Part shown: in pieces, positions 44,264-56,534 of the stretch
Layout of the letters: each line of letters begins with the position of its first letter
Numbering within the stretch: position 1 is the first letter of the stretch
Origin: Alternaria dauci
Taxonomy: Eukaryota > Ascomycota > Dothideomycetes > Pleosporales > Pleosporaceae
Length of the DNA: 64,000 bases
Assembly: GCF_042100115.1 (NCBI RefSeq)
Contig: NC_091273.1
Coordinates: forward strand, 930,001-994,000
Direction of reading: 5' to 3'
Program-made: the position numbers and the translations under genes
Notes under the pieces: generated by a model
What the model saw: only the letters and a program-made list of their open reading frames with translations
What the model was told of the DNA's origin: nothing
Database searches by the model: none

Positions 44264-45541
44264 GTTAAGCGAGCAAGTCGTCTGGGGTTCTGGGCAAGTC
44301 GTGGAAGCGTGCGGGTGAGACTTTTCGTCCGTTATCTTGGCAATCAGTCCACTGCCACCAGAGTTCTAATAGACTTTCACTCGAATTAACAGGAATGTGA
44401 ATATGATATCAGTATTCGGATCACTCGGACCAACCTTTCCTTTAACAACATTCAAGTACATGACAGGCAAATCGATTATCAGTCGATATGTCAACGGCCG
44501 CATCTCAAGCTACATTATATCAGCTCGAATACCTCTCAAAAGACCGACTACGTAAGTCATGGTTGATAGCGCAGAGCTCTTCCAATCCTACCCAATCACC
44601 CACACATGGGTGTATAAATTGTGTCGTGGTCTGATGTCCTGTGTGAGCACCGTCGTCTTTCAAGTAGACATTCTGAGCTCTTGTGATAAGAAAGAGAGAG
44701 GGGTGGAGTGAGAGATACTGATGCATGGGGCCGCGCGGATATCTTGAGATACAAACGTCCAACGGACGTAACTGACAGTCTACCGGGTTCTTCTTGGCTG
44801 GAACGCAAGTACGGCGTTTGTAAATCTCCAAACGCCATATCCATGTTCGTCGTCGTTTGAACAGTCGAACTCTTCGTCAAACGGTCTTCCATAGCATTGT
44901 AGGCACCCATGAATGTTCGATTGGCCCATGAATCTTGCATGTATGGGTCATTAAGCCCATCTCTTATGCGTCCAGCCATAGTAAACTCTAATCATAACCT
45001 TTCACCTATCTCGTGCTCTTCACAGATCGAAATCCATCTTCGCCATGGTTGAGGCTCCACTGCCGCAGCTATCTATGCTTTGGAGTTTTAACAGAGTTCT
45101 CTTCACCTTCGAAGCGAGAGCTTACTGCTTGTCGGGGGAGCTGTCTGCATATTCCAATAGACCTGCGAGGGAATCCGTGTGGAAGACCGCAGTGAACACC
45201 ATTGGCTTTTGGAAGAATCCACATCACCTGCTAGGAATCTCCCTAACCGCGATCTCCATACAACGCGCCTGCCAAGACCATGTCGATGCATGATTGTCCT
45301 TCAGCTTCTGGTCAGTCAGAGAGCGCCACGACGAATTTGCCCATGATGGTAGACTTGATAACTTCCTTGTGGTTGTATAATACTCATGTCCCGGCCCCAT
45401 TGTTGGCACAAGAATGTTCCTGGCAGTGGATGTATCAACGCAAGGAACCGTGGGTGTCTCGTGAGACCCCAAACGCCGACGCTATGCATAATAAACACGC
45501 TCCGTACATGTGCCGCTCGTGATTGCCTCATTAAAATCCGA
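44264..45541. other. flank of the repeat island, mostly unassigned
   Basis: Composition returns to normal at once. Apart from the weak ORF at 44596-44979, no gene was recognised. Confidence 0.5.
44596..44979 (-). CDS. possible small hypothetical protein
   Basis: ORF from an ATG at 44979, reading MAGRIRDGLNDPYMQDSWAN and on to MEDRLTKSS. The first ~55 residues look protein-like; after that the sequence turns Ser/Leu-rich with His and Pro, as if an intron were being read. No convincing splice pair was found and I recognise no family. It is the first possible gene beyond the repeat island and could be a real short gene, a 5' exon, or chance. Confidence 0.3.
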   Translation of the reverse strand: MAGRIRDGLNDPYMQDSWANRTFMGAYNAMEDRLTKSSTVQTTTNMDMAFGDLQTPYLRSSQEEPGRLSVTSVGRLYLKISARPHASVSLTPPLSLSYHKSSECLLERRRCSHRTSDHDTIYTPMCG

Positions 45542-46450
45542 TTATGCCTTGTCCTCGGCTTCATCATCACTGCTTTCCCTCTCTTCCCACCCCACCATCC
45601 GTCTTAACACCCTGTTCTCTTCGCCTAGCTCTTTGCATTTACCTCTTAAGCCTTGTTCGATTTCACTCTGGCATCGTAGTGCATTCCTTGCGTTCTCTGC
45701 CACTCGACTCAATCCAGCTTGCCAGTCTGCATGTTCGAGCCGCAGCCCCATGGATGTCGAGCGCTCTTGGTCAAGGAGTCCTTGGTAGTATTTGTGAAGG
45801 GCGAGCATGGCTGTCGTTTGGGAATAGGCATAAGGACGTAGTTTATCGAGGAGAAGAGTCAAGGCGGATTCGTAGTCGGTAAGGAGGGATGAGAGCGACG
45901 AGTTGGTGGAGGTCAGGGAGGCGATTGTGGATTGCGCGGCCGTAAGCTGTGATTGTAGATTTGCGACTGTTGCTGCTGTGAGGAGTGTCAACGTGTGCTT
46001 ATCCAATATCAGTCGGATGTGTTCGTCCGCGTCGTGTCAGAGTTGACTAGACATACCATTTATCTCCCCGTTAACCTCCCGCATAGCCGCCCCTCCTCCA
46101 CCTCTCAGATTTAGTCCACCACCGACTTCACCTCCCTCTTCTTGCGCAACCCTCCCTTGTATCGCAGCAACACCCTCCACAATACCCCTCGTTTGCGCCT
46201 TGTTCTCCTCGAGCAATTGACTCAACTGCTGCACCACCGCCCACAGATGGTTCATGTCCGTCTGCTGGCCCCCGCTCGGCAAGCCATTAACCATTGGGAT
46301 GCCGTTCTGGCCGCCGCCGTTGACTTGCGAGCCTGCTATGCTGGCGGCTTGTGAATGTGAAGGAGAGGGTGGTGGGCGGTTTTGATTGTGCTGTTGCTGT
46401 TGCTGGGCGGCCTGTTGCTGGGAGGACTCCAGGAAAGAGTAGTTGTTCAT
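45542..46450 (-). CDS. Gln-rich coiled-coil protein, unknown function
   Basis: Two exons, 46057-46450 and 45542-45975 (GTATGT..TCACAG with a CTGATAT-like branch region), 275 aa. The N-terminal part is Gln-rich (QQQAAQQQQQHNQ) and then Gly/Asn-rich. A helix follows (MNHLWAVVQQLSQLLEENKA). After a Gly-rich linker comes a long coiled coil starting at ATVANLQSQLTAAQSTIASL and including YESALTLLLDKLRPYAY and HKYYQGLLDQE; the tail is acidic (SSDDEAEDKA). Start codon, phase and stop agree. No named domain recognised; similar Dothideomycete proteins probably exist, but I cannot assign a role. Confidence 0.85.
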
Positions 46451-47035
46451 AGCGATGTCGGTGTGTGCGGGTGGTGGAGATTAGATAGGTAGCTGCGGAT
46501 ATTGGTGGAGTCGGCGTGCGGCGCGGGTTAGAGGCGTCGATAGTCACGCGTGTGATTGGATTGAGAGTCTGTTGGTGGGATATTCGGTGCACACCAACTT
46601 CTTCTTAGCGACGCGACACTTGATTTCAGGTGAGAACGTGTATCGTGTCGTGTGCGGGGTCACGTCGACTTGAATAACAGAGTCTTGAGGCCTTCAAGTT
46701 GGCGGGTTAAGTCGGTCGAGAAGCTTAGTCGCTTTGGATGCTAGTTGCTTGGCGGTGCCTCCAGGCCTCCCAGGGGGACAGCACCGCGGTTCGTTTGCAA
46801 GAAAGATGTGAATTTCAGATGGTAGATCAAAGACGATATTGCATTCCAAAAGGCTCAACTCCAGTATGCAAGAGTCTCGAAAATAAAAATGCAGCATGCG
46901 CGGTATCTCTAGCCAACCCATGCCAAACCACACCCTGCGTGCCACCATTATCCAAACCTCTCTATTCAGATTGTATATATAGCTGTTCTGAATAGAGCCC
47001 AATCAACTTTGCGAAGAACGGAACACACTACCTGA
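46451..47035. other. intergenic
   Basis: 0.6 kb: promoter of the coiled-coil gene and SGF29 3' UTR. Nothing recognised. Confidence 0.6.
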
Positions 47036-48781
47036 TCATCTGTCAGGCAGTACATACCTTCTCTCGACGCTCATCTCACGATCCGCCTCGTCTTCGCCCT
47101 CAAACCTCAATCTGACGAGATTATCCACAGTCTCTCCTTCTTTGCCTCCATCTTCTTTCTTGACCTTGCCGTCAATCTGTCTCCATACAGCTACCACTTC
47201 GGCCTTATAAAAGGTCGTGGTACCAGGGTATAGAGCGAGCACGTTTTTCCCTTTACTGAGATCAGGCAATGTGGCATTGGAGGAAGGTGGTGGGATGGGT
47301 ATCAGATGGTTTACAGAAGCACGATACGGTACTGATGGTGTCGGGGGATCCGGGTCAGCATCGATGATTTCGTATCGACGTTGCTTTCCTTCGCCGATTA
47401 CCGATGTTACACGGCAGAGAATGCCTTCACCCTCGAATGACATGGACGAAGACGAAGAGCGGTTCTTTGCGTTGTTTCGGTAGAGAACTTCTGTTTGCGG
47501 TGACAGACGAGGTCGGACATCTGTAGTATGGTCGTCAGCTACCGTGATGTTCAAAGGGAGATGGCATGATGAACAGGAACGTGAAGCGAGCGCTAAGAGG
47601 GGAGGGATAATACATGTGGCATGAGCACTTGAAAAAGACGTATGAGATCAGATGAGGTCAGATTATGAGCTTGCCTACCCGACTACAAACCTCGAACGAG
47701 CCGAAAGGAAATTTTCCAGAGTGGGTATCATCTGCCGTCTAGAAAGAACGCCGATAGTGAAATACAGCTCAACGCTTGGTCTTGTACTTGATCGTAGGCT
47801 TGGCTTTGGAAGGAGGAAGAACCATCTTACCCTTACCCGAATCGTCTTCATCGATCTTTACGCTGCCCTCTCTCGCAACAGGTACCGATCCTGCTCTGCT
47901 ACTGCCCGACTTGGCTACCAGTCGATCTTTTTGGCTGCTGATAACGACTTTTGGACTTGGGCCTCCAGGGCTGTCCGCGGCCATACTGTCGCGATCATCG
48001 ATGCTATCGGTCAGCTTTCGCTTGCCCTGGCGGTCGCGTCCCGACTTCCCATGTCCAACGCTAGTGGCTCGTGATGCTGAAGGTGGGGCCTCTTCTGACA
48101 TGCGGAGGGCGGCTAGTAGCGTCATCTGGGTGTGGACGTCGTTGCCGCCTTCGACGGGTTGCAGAAGGGTTTGCGCCTCATTGAGATGACGGATGTTGTC
48201 GCGCAGAAGGTCTTCGAGTTCGTCGTCAAGGCGGGCTGAAGTTTCCTCGCCACGATCTGCTAGTGTCAGCAACACGACGATAGATGATAGTCGATGAGAT
48301 GTTGACGAACCGATACGAGCAGACTGTTCTGCGACAATGGCGGAGATCTTCTCTTGCAAGATATCGGACTCTTTCTGCGCTATGTCAGTAGAGGCGCAAA
48401 TCCTTGTGTGGTCAACTAAAAGTAGAGCATGCGACAGTGAACATGCAATGCACTCGTCAACACATTGGTAGCCTGCTCGAATGCTTTGCCAGATTTTTCA
48501 CTCTTGGGAGTGTTCTTGGGTACGACGTCCATGACCAGCTCGGTTGTGATCAATATAATCCTTCGGAATCACGAAGATTTGACGGCACTCCGCTCATAGT
48601 GACTCGATGTTGGTGGTGAAAGGAGCGATGTTGGTCGCAATGCCAGTTGTGCTCAAGAAAGTCTGCTTCGTACCATGAGTTGATCGACGCGTCGGCCGTC
48701 GGTTTTGATCGAGTTCCAAATGACCCTTTCCTCATCGAACTCTTCCTTCAATTGACCTCGTGGCCTGCTGCGGGCTGCCAT
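47036..48781 (-). CDS. SGF29: SAGA-associated factor 29 (tandem Tudor histone reader)
   Basis: Subunit of the SAGA HAT module whose double Tudor domain reads H3K4me2/3. Four exons are proposed: 48674-48781, 48311-48374, about 47831-48256 and 47036-47520, giving about 360 aa. The N-terminus (LKEEFDEERVIWNSIKTD) is helical. The middle is Ser/Lys-rich (KRKLTDSIDDRDSMAADSP). The C-terminal Tudor pair has EGEGILCRVTSVIGEGKQRR, YRASVNHLIPIPP and GKNVLALYPGTTTFYKAEVV. Two introns are long for this genome (299 and ~310 nt). The third donor could be GTAAGG six bases earlier; both are in phase. An undetected exon inside a long intron remains possible. It is divergent from the phosphomannose isomerase gene. 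Confidence 0.88.
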
Positions 48782-49105
48782 GTTGACGGAAGTTGTGGCC
48801 CGGCAACTCCCCAGCTCTTTCCGTGCTACCTGACGCGCTGTGCGTAGCTCATGCGTTGGCGTGGAGGTAGCAGAGTGAGGTCGAGAAACAGCTGCAGGTG
48901 ACCAACTTCGGGGCGCGTACTCCGCTGGATGCAGGGTGGGATACGCTAGCTACGGAAGAGGGGTTGGTTCTATGAGCTTAATCGAACAGCCAGGATGACG
49001 TCCATGCGGGACCAGAGAAGTGGACCCCGCCGAGAGCTCATCTGCCAAATCGCGGCGTCGCCATACACGACAAAACATCCACAACCTACCGAGATCGGCT
49101 TCAAC
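48782..49105. promoter_or_regulatory. shared divergent promoter, SGF29 / phosphomannose isomerase
   Basis: 324 bp separate the two start codons, which point away from each other. No specific operator recognised. Confidence 0.55.
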
Positions 49106-50680
49106 ATGCGGAACCCTCTTATCAGATTAGAATGCGGTAAGTGAAAGCGGCAGTGAAGACAGGAAGAGAACATCAATTGACCATTCGCAGGTGTAAACAG
49201 CTACGACTGGGGTACGCTGCCCCGCGTCCTCACGCACATTCGCGCCAGCGGTATGCTGAACCAACCCAGGGAAAGTCGGCAAAGACTCCGCCGCCGCCAA
49301 ATTCCACGCAGCGACGGCTTCTGATTTCTCGATCGAAGAGGAGAAGCCATATGCGGAGGTACGAAACACGCAATATTCGACTGACGCGTCGCTGACACTG
49401 CCAGCTATGGATGGGCACACATCCGTCGCTTCCCTCCAAAGACCTCGAGACCCAGCGGACACTTCTAGACCTCGTCCAAGAGAACCAAGCCTTGTTGTCT
49501 ACAGAGATCGCCGAGAAATATGAGAACAAGCTCCCCTTCCTGTTCAAGGTTCTGTCCATCAACAAGGCGCTGAGTATCCAGGCACACCCAAACAAGAAGC
49601 TCGCTGAGCAGCTACATGCCAGCGACCCTAAGAACTACCCAGGTCAGCATCTTCCCGCAAATCCCCTGCAGGGATACTAATGTCTCGTTAGATGACAACC
49701 ACAAGCCGGAAATGACCATCGCCGTCACTCCCTTCGATGGCCTCTGCGGCTTCCGACCCCTAGCCGAAATCGCGCACTTCCTGAAGACCGTTCCTTCGTT
49801 GCGCACACTTGTTGGCGAAGAAGAAGCCAAGAAGTTCGAGGATACCATCAGCGGCAAGGAAACTTCTGACAAGGAGGAGGACGTGCAGGAGAACAAGAAA
49901 GCCCTACAATCCGCCTTCACGAAGCTCATGAACGCGGACAAGGACGCTCTATCGTCTGCCAGCGAAGAGCTTGTCGAGGCAGCAAAGTCCGAAGGCGAGA
50001 AGTTCGCCGGCGGCGGCCCACCCTCCAACAACGGCAAGGAGCTCGCAGACCTTGTCATCCGCCTCAACTCTCAATTCCCCGGTGACATTGGTCTTTTTGT
50101 TCAGTTCTTTCTCAATTACGTCAAGCTAGAGGTCGGCGAAGCCGTGTTCCTGAAGGCCGACGACATCCACGCTTACCTTTCTGGCGACATTATCGAGTGC
50201 ATGGCGAGCTCCGACAATGTGGTCCGCGCGGGCTTCACACCGAAGTTCAAGGACGTCGATAATTTGACTAAGATGCTGACGTACAGCTATGCACCCATTA
50301 GCGAGCAAAAGATGGAGCCCAAGGACTACTCGCATGTTAGGCTGAATGCGCCGGCGTATAGCTCCAACAGCAGCAACAAACTCTACAATCCACCGATTCC
50401 CGAGTTTGCTGTTGTACGGACGGCACTCAATCGCACTGGTGGCAAGGCGACGTTTGACCCGATTGATGGACCAAGCATCATCCTCTGCACTAAGGGCAAA
50501 GGAACGATCAGCGTGGGACCCAAGGAGGAAGAACTCAAGGAGGGCTTCGTCTACTTTGTTGGTGCCACAGCTGAAGTTGTCATCAAGAGTGACGTTGATG
50601 CTGAAGACGAGGAGGGCGCAGAGGGATTGGTAACATTCAAGGCATTCTGCGAGCTTGAGGACAAGAAGGGCAAGCTATGA
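49106..50680 (+). CDS. PMI40: mannose-6-phosphate isomerase, type I
   Basis: Zinc enzyme interconverting fructose-6-P and mannose-6-P, feeding GDP-mannose for cell-wall mannan, glycosylation and GPI anchors. Five exons: 49106-49136, 49191-49211, 49270-49358, 49405-49642 and 49692-50680, 455 aa. Exon 2 is only 21 nt. The start [20 protein letters not shown] is the family's N-terminus. Zinc ligands are visible in [11 protein letters not shown] (Gln, His), KPEMTIA (Glu) and [20 protein letters not shown] (His). The catalytic-side segment [15 protein letters not shown] is present, followed by the C-terminal cupin with [17 protein letters not shown]. The length matches fungal PMI40/manA. Confidence 0.95.
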
Positions 50681-50852
50681 GATATGACAAAAGCTACGAC
50701 AACGACTTCATGATGCATGGCAATACATGGACATGTTCTTTGCTGGATCAGATTTGAGTAGATAATGTATGTATTGTCTACAATGATATCACGATGCTAT
50801 GCAGTCGCGAAGTCCAAAACGTTAAGTGGTAAAAGCCTAAGAACGCGTCACT

Positions 50853-52000
50853 TTATTCCGGCAGACTCCTCATGACTCCCTCGAACGCTACCAATGCCAT
50901 GGCGTTCGCTGGGAATGCCCTCAGGAAACATGGCACGAACCCCCGCCAATACCCCTTCCAGCCCTGCTCCCTGTAGACGGCTTTCGCGGCGTCGCGCCAT
51001 CTTGGGAATCTCCTCTGTGCGAGCGGGTCCGTCATGATGCGCTGCTTAATCACATCGCTCGGATAACTAGTCAACCAGAATATCTGCGCGGACAAGCCTC
51101 CTGCCCAGAAGTTTACGGCTGGTGCAGAGAGCGAGGTATGCTGTTGTAGCTTCCGCGTGAAGAGGTCGTAGGTTCCCCACCAGAAGCAGAAGAATGTGCG
51201 GAACAGGAGTGTTGCACTGAGACCGTGGTACACTCCTCTAACTCCATGACCGGTGTATATCTTCTTGAGACAGTCGATGGGCCCAGAGTACAGGCGCGCA
51301 CTCTTATCGGCTGCGTACTGCACTTGCAGACGCGCTTTTATGTGCTCGACCGGCGCGGCAATGAAGGAGACTGTCCACCCCGCCATGGTTCCTGCTAGTG
51401 CATGACCGTATACGGGCAGCTTTCTCTGCTGTTCACCGAGTCGGAGATGTGAGGGGGGATTGAAGACTCGATCGTTGAGGACGCGGCGGTATACGCTGAG
51501 AGATCCAAGCATGCTTTGCAGTGTTAGCATAAGAATAGGTGACTACCGTCTGGAGACGAGGGTTGACCTACATCGAGTCCATAAACATCCATCCTACCAG
51601 CGGCGGTGTAGCACCTTTGTATAGCCCCGCAAACCCCTCCTTCCTCAACGTCTGCATGAGACAGTCTACCGGGCCGCGGAAATGCGATTTTTCGGTCGTT
51701 TGCAGGCGAACCTTGACGGTGTCGAAGGCTACATATAGGCATGCGAAGTCAGTGTGTGCCTCACACGCAATTCGTACATGGATACTCACGGTGGCCAACT
51801 AGGTGTCTTCGTTAGCCAGATCAACGCATGTGCTTGAGAGGGGACAATTTACCAGACAACTTTGCAATTCCGCTGAAGACGCCAGCGACAAAGCCGCGAT
51901 AGTGCTTGGGCGACCTCTTGGGCTCATCAGACGTAGCTATCAGCGCCGTGGCTGCGGGCTTCGAGTCGGCGGATTTCAGGTTCAGGGCTGAGGTAGCCAT
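50853..52000 (-). CDS. mitochondrial carrier (SLC25) family protein
   Basis: Inner-membrane metabolite carrier with three ~100-residue repeats. Proposed exons: 51853-52000, 51790-51798 (9 nt), 51572-51728 and 50853-51513, 324 aa. The carrier signatures are PFDTVK (repeat 1), PVEHIK (repeat 2) and PSDVIK (repeat 3). Repeat 1's signature is rebuilt only when the 9-nt exon is included (VGH + PFDTVK), which supports that exon. The ending RGFVPCFLRAFPANAMALVA recalls the Ymc/ORC subgroup (ornithine, carnitine-like or YMC carriers), but the substrate is not assigned. The fourth exon's acceptor (GCAAAG) is unusual, yet phase and family continuity hold. Confidence 0.88.
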
Positions 52001-52482
52001 TGTCGCGTCGCTGTTCTCCAATGTAATATCGGAATCATGCCTCTAGCCCAGGAAAAAAAAAGCGTTCAACACGATACAAGATCACAGCAATACAGACGAT
52101 GGAGGTGAGTTGCAGAAAATAACCAACATTTGACTTCGCAGGAATGGTCAGCAGCGGTCAGGCAAACGTGCATATCGGAAACGTGATAGCGTCCGCGACG
52201 GCATGTGGTGACGATGTCGACAAGGACGAGCGATCGGCGCACGCGCTTTCGGACCTCCGAACACGTTTTAGTGGCTTTTTCCAGGGTCCAGATTGGTTCC
52301 CAGATTGGTACGATCGTTCATTCATAGATTAGCGGCTCTTTCTCGACCCCTCCATTGACAAACGCCATGATATGCGACCGAAGATGGCGCGATCTGATCC
52401 TGCAGCTAATACACTGTCGCTACTACTGACTGCAGATATTGTGTGAAACTTTGTTGGCGCGCGACTCGAGTGATATACACAC
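52001..52482. other. intergenic
   Basis: 0.48 kb between divergent genes (carrier and GT8), presumably both promoters. Nothing recognised. Confidence 0.55.
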
Positions 52483-53546
52483 ATGAGCAACATGCAGGTA
52501 ACTACAAGCGCGACTACCGAGCCGGCAGGTGTAGAGTCGAAGAAAGGTACAGCACAAGTTTGGCGGGGCGCGTTTGGAGAGCAGCTGCTAATAACAGTGC
52601 AGTATGGACAACTCTTATTACCAACACAGCATATCTCACCGGCCTTCTCACACTCGACTATGCGCTGAAGAAGCACGGCTCAAAGTACCCCCTCATCGCT
52701 CTCTACACGGATACCTTCCCCGAAGAAGGCCACAAGGCGCTTGATGAGCGCGGCATACCAAAGCAGCATGTCAAGTACTTGCTGCCAAAGGTCTCAAAGG
52801 ACTTTAGCAACGACCCGCGGTTCTACGACTGCTGGAGCAAGCTGACGCCCTTTTCGCTGGAGGAGTATGACAGGGTGGTGCAGCTGGACAGCGACATGTT
52901 GGTTCTGAAGAATATGGATGAGCTGATGGACTTGGAGTTGGATGCATCGAGTATGGGCGGCAAGGGCGACAGGGTGTTTGCCGCAAGCCATGCCTGCGTG
53001 TGCAACCCGCTCAAGAAGCCGCATTACCCCAAGGACTGGTATGTCTCCCCAACTCGCATATCCACGCGACACTACTGACGCATCTTCAGGATTCCGGAGA
53101 ACTGCGCATTCACATCCCAACATGCCGACCCTGATGCTGCCCAGAAAACTGGCGCGCCCTCGACAGCCGGCCTGCGCATGCCCAACGGCGGCCTCCAGGT
53201 CGTAAACCCCTCGCTCGCTACCTACAACCTCATCCTCGAGCAGCTGTCCAACGAGACGTCGGGAAACTACGATTTCGCCGACCAATCGCTGCTTGGCGAC
53301 CTGTTCAACGGCCGGTGGGTCGCGCTGCCGTATACCTACAACGCGCTCAAGACTTTGCGGTCAAAGGGTGTGCACGATGCGATCTGGAGGGACGAAGAGG
53401 TCAAGAACGTGCATTACATCCTAAGTCCAAAGCCATGGGACGAGGAGGCTGGGAAGTGCAGCCAGGAGATACATGAGTGGTGGTGGACTGTCAACAATGA
53501 GAGGCGGGAGGCAGAGAAGAGCAAGGGTATCGACGATGGATTTTAG
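52483..53546 (+). CDS. glycosyltransferase family 8 (glycogenin/galactinol-synthase-like)
   Basis: Retaining GT-A glycosyltransferase using a nucleotide sugar and Mn2+. Three exons, 52483-52546, 52603-53038 and 53090-53546 (GTACAG..TGCAG; GTATGT..TTCAG), 318 aa. After a short Thr-rich start the domain begins VWTTLITNTAYLTGLLTLDY. The metal-binding DxD is in VVQLDSDMLVLKN. Later blocks include GGLQVVNPS, NYDFADQSLLGDLFNGRW and VKNVHYILSPKPWDE. There is no signal peptide or membrane anchor, so it is probably cytosolic, like glycogenin, though it lacks a glycogenin-type C-terminal extension. The acceptor is unknown. A single-domain length near 320 aa fits the fungal GT8 group annotated as galactinol-synthase-like. 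Confidence 0.9.
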
Positions 53547-54843
53547 ACGTCTTTACAGTTGCTGCATGTGCCAATTGGGCGTGGACGGTTATAGATTACT
53601 AGAGGGGGGTATACGTAGAGATGGCTAGCGTGGAGACCACAACCCACGAATGAATGTTGATTCGTCGATAGCAAGATGATATATTCCACAAATGAAAACT
53701 AGGACTGGATAGCTTAGGAATCATCTGAGACTTGCCACCGGCTTCCTTTTCAGCGGTACCGTTCTTTCCGGCTGAGCGTAGTGCTTTTCGTATTTCCTTT
53801 GGGCTTGGCGTCAAGGTTCGTCCCCGATTCAGTATTCCCTCACGCTCGGTTGATATGCTTCTTTGGACCCTTCTCCCGTACGGTGTAACACGTCATGATT
53901 TCTAGGTACTAAATTTGTGTGGGCTTTGTACAGATCGTGCAGCCGAATATTTGGACGGCGGGCCGATATCAAACGAGGTTCAGTAATGCTCGGGCATTTG
54001 TGTTTGGAACATGGCGGAAGATGTGAGGAACAAGTCATAGGAAACTTGGCATATCAGCTTACTTGGCCCGACCATGCAGGCCTGGACGACTATTGACTCG
54101 GCTACTGAAGGGACTAGAGGTCGGTCGGTACAGGCAGTGTGCATGGCGAACGACTGCAGTGGTGGCCGCAAAAGGCGAGGACCCCACGGCTTCTTCAGCA
54201 GCAGTGTCAGGAGTAGCGCCGCGTACCTGCATGGCTGAAGTGACACACGGAGGAAACTATATCTCTAGCTGCAGATGTGCTGCAGCTGGTACGCAAGTAG
54301 ATGCAGCGAGTAAGGCATGCAGCGTCCCTTTGCTTCATCTTACCCAAGATTCGCAATCAAAAGCTGTAGACGTGGCAGCCCCTTTCTGCCTAGCAAAAAG
54401 CAGGAGAGGATGGTGGTGGTGTGGTTCTGGCGAGCAGGATGAACCCGTCACGATTGAGCCGTTGGGCGCGCACAGACGTGCTTTGTGCTGGGATCTGCAA
54501 CTCGCCTGCTGCGGTTTCACTCCTGAGCAGCTTGAAACCTCATTTCAAGAACAAGGCCAGCGCCCACGCAAGACCCTGACCCGCGTCGCTACTACACATA
54601 TTCTCCTTGCCGTCCTGGCTCGTCTTGACATCTTCCTCCCACAACCCTCTGCCAGCCTCGCCAGCCTCAGCAACCTCAGCGTTATCATACGATCGACTCC
54701 TATCTCCCGCACCTAATCGCGCGCACTAGCTACAGCTCCCCATCGCCATCGCCGACGTGCCGCCTACTCTCTCCACGACGACCCGCAGGTGTACTGGAAC
54801 CTTGGACGCACATCCCAGCAGAGTATAGCGAGTAGCCGACACC
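53547..54843. other. intergenic
   Basis: 1.3 kb: GT8 3' UTR and the promoter/5' leader of the ARF gene (CT/CCAC-rich just upstream of 54844). A 217-codon ORF at 54063-54716 has no family features and is Arg/Ala/Ser-rich by composition only. Confidence 0.55.
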
Positions 54844-55714
54844 ATGGGAGCCTCGATATCCAAGATGATGGCCAAGGTCTTCGGATCCAAGGAGATGCGC
54901 CTGCTGATGCTGGGCCTCGACGCCGCCGGGAAGACGAGTATGTCACCACTGCCTCCCTCTGCCATCGCACCCCATCATCGCTAACGCGCCCAGCCATCCT
55001 GTACAAGCTCAAGCTCGACCAAGACGTCACCACCATCCCCACCGTTGGCTTCAACGTCGAGACCGTCACATACAAGAACACAAAGTTCAACGTATGGGAT
55101 GTCGGTGGCCAGGACAAGATCCGTCCGCTCTGGAGACACTACTTCTCTGGTATGTTGCCGCGTGGGGGCACGCTTCCGGGTAGGCGAGTCGACATGTCTG
55201 CACGCGATTGCACGCGACTGCACGGCGCATGGCCTCCCTACCTCACCACGCCCTCCACCGTGTCTTCCGACCGAACCATGTGCTGACTGCCACCACAGGC
55301 ACCCAAGGGCTCATCTTCGTCATCGACTCCAACGACCGCGCCCGTATCGACGAGGCCAAGACGGAACTCACAAGGATCATCCAAGACAGAGAAATGAAGG
55401 ATGCGCTGCTGTTGGTATTCGCCAACAAGCAGGATCTCAGCGGAGGTGCGTACTTGGCAGACTCGTGCCGTCGAGGACATTGCGCTAACTCCCCACAGCT
55501 ATGCGGCCAAAGGAAGTCTCAGACCGTCTGCAATTAGACAAGATCGCCAAAGACCACGTATGGAAGGTCGAGCCCAGCTGCGCGACAACAGGAGAGGGCA
55601 TCTTCGAGGGACTGGTACGTTTCAACTTGCCCAAAAGCTACATGCACTTCGCCAACTAACATCCACCAGGCCTGGCTCTCCAACAACGTCAAGCTACCGC
55701 CAGGCGCAAAGTAG
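54844..55714 (+). CDS. ARF6: ARF-family small GTPase, ARF6/ArfB type
   Basis: Myristoylated GTP switch acting in plasma-membrane and endocytic traffic and polarity. Five exons: 54844-54937, 54994-55149, 55299-55445, 55499-55614 and 55670-55714, 185 aa. Gly2 (MGASISK) is the myristoylation site. G motifs are GLDAAGKT (P-loop), TVGFNVETV (switch I), [20 protein letters not shown] (switch II), NKQD and SCATTGEG. The sequence favours ARF6 over ARF1: [20 protein letters not shown] and [14 protein letters not shown] match ARF6-like patterns, and the N-terminus lacks the ARF1 NIF start. All introns have canonical ends and phases close exactly. Confidence 0.94.
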
Positions 55715-56534
55715 TACTAGACGCCCACCTCCGCTTGCGTTTCTCCTGCTCCCTCACATACCTGAACGACTTGCATGCACTCCACACACACCATCTGCTC
55801 TGGCTCTTCCTGCATATACCCAGTTTTCCCATTTATACAACCTAATGTCACTTTTATCGCCTTGTAATCTCCTAATTTCTGGACCATTCGGACGAGAGGC
55901 CGCTCTCGACACACATTTCATGGTCTTGTACAATATGGATTGTACACATTGTAGATCTTTATATCCGAAGCTGGGTCGGCTGGCTGGCAATCTGTCTATA
56001 GCGCAAGCGAACTGAATTGCTTCTTCCGTGTTCTGACATTTTGACGTCGTGGGTCGTTCTGTGGTGCTAATCCTCCAGCGTAAATCCAACTACTCTCCCG
56101 CACACCAGGTTGGCGTGCAGTTTCTCAACGTCAAGGTGAGTCACGCTTTCAAAATGGAAGACGTCTATTGCTGAGCCATTGCTAATTGTGAGATTGCGGA
56201 GTGAACCGGCTGACTGGCCCCGAACACCGGCTTGCCAAGTTTGCATCACAATGAGACATCGTGATTTAGGTAGCGGCGTTCATTGTTGTTCGAAAGCCAT
56301 GGCCCAAACACGATTGTGTTGGCTTGTTCTGCAGCACAAGCAAGCAGCGAGACACAAGAGAATGTGTATATGAAGCTGTCGCAGAGCGCTGTTGGCTGAG
56401 ACACCACCGAACACAGCTGAGACTTTACCTGACTACTCAAGGCAAGGACACAGTCTTAAGGCTCCGCAGCATTTGTTTCCGATTACCCTTCTTCGATCAC
56501 GATTCTTGGATCCTAGCTCGTCAACACCGCAACC
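55715..56534. other. intergenic
   Basis: 0.8 kb: ARF6 3' UTR and Argonaute promoter. Nothing recognised. Confidence 0.6.

Noticed and set aside
54063..54716. 217-codon ORF between GT8 and ARF6
   Set aside because: Composition-driven (Arg/Ala/Ser), no motif, lies in the ARF6 upstream region.
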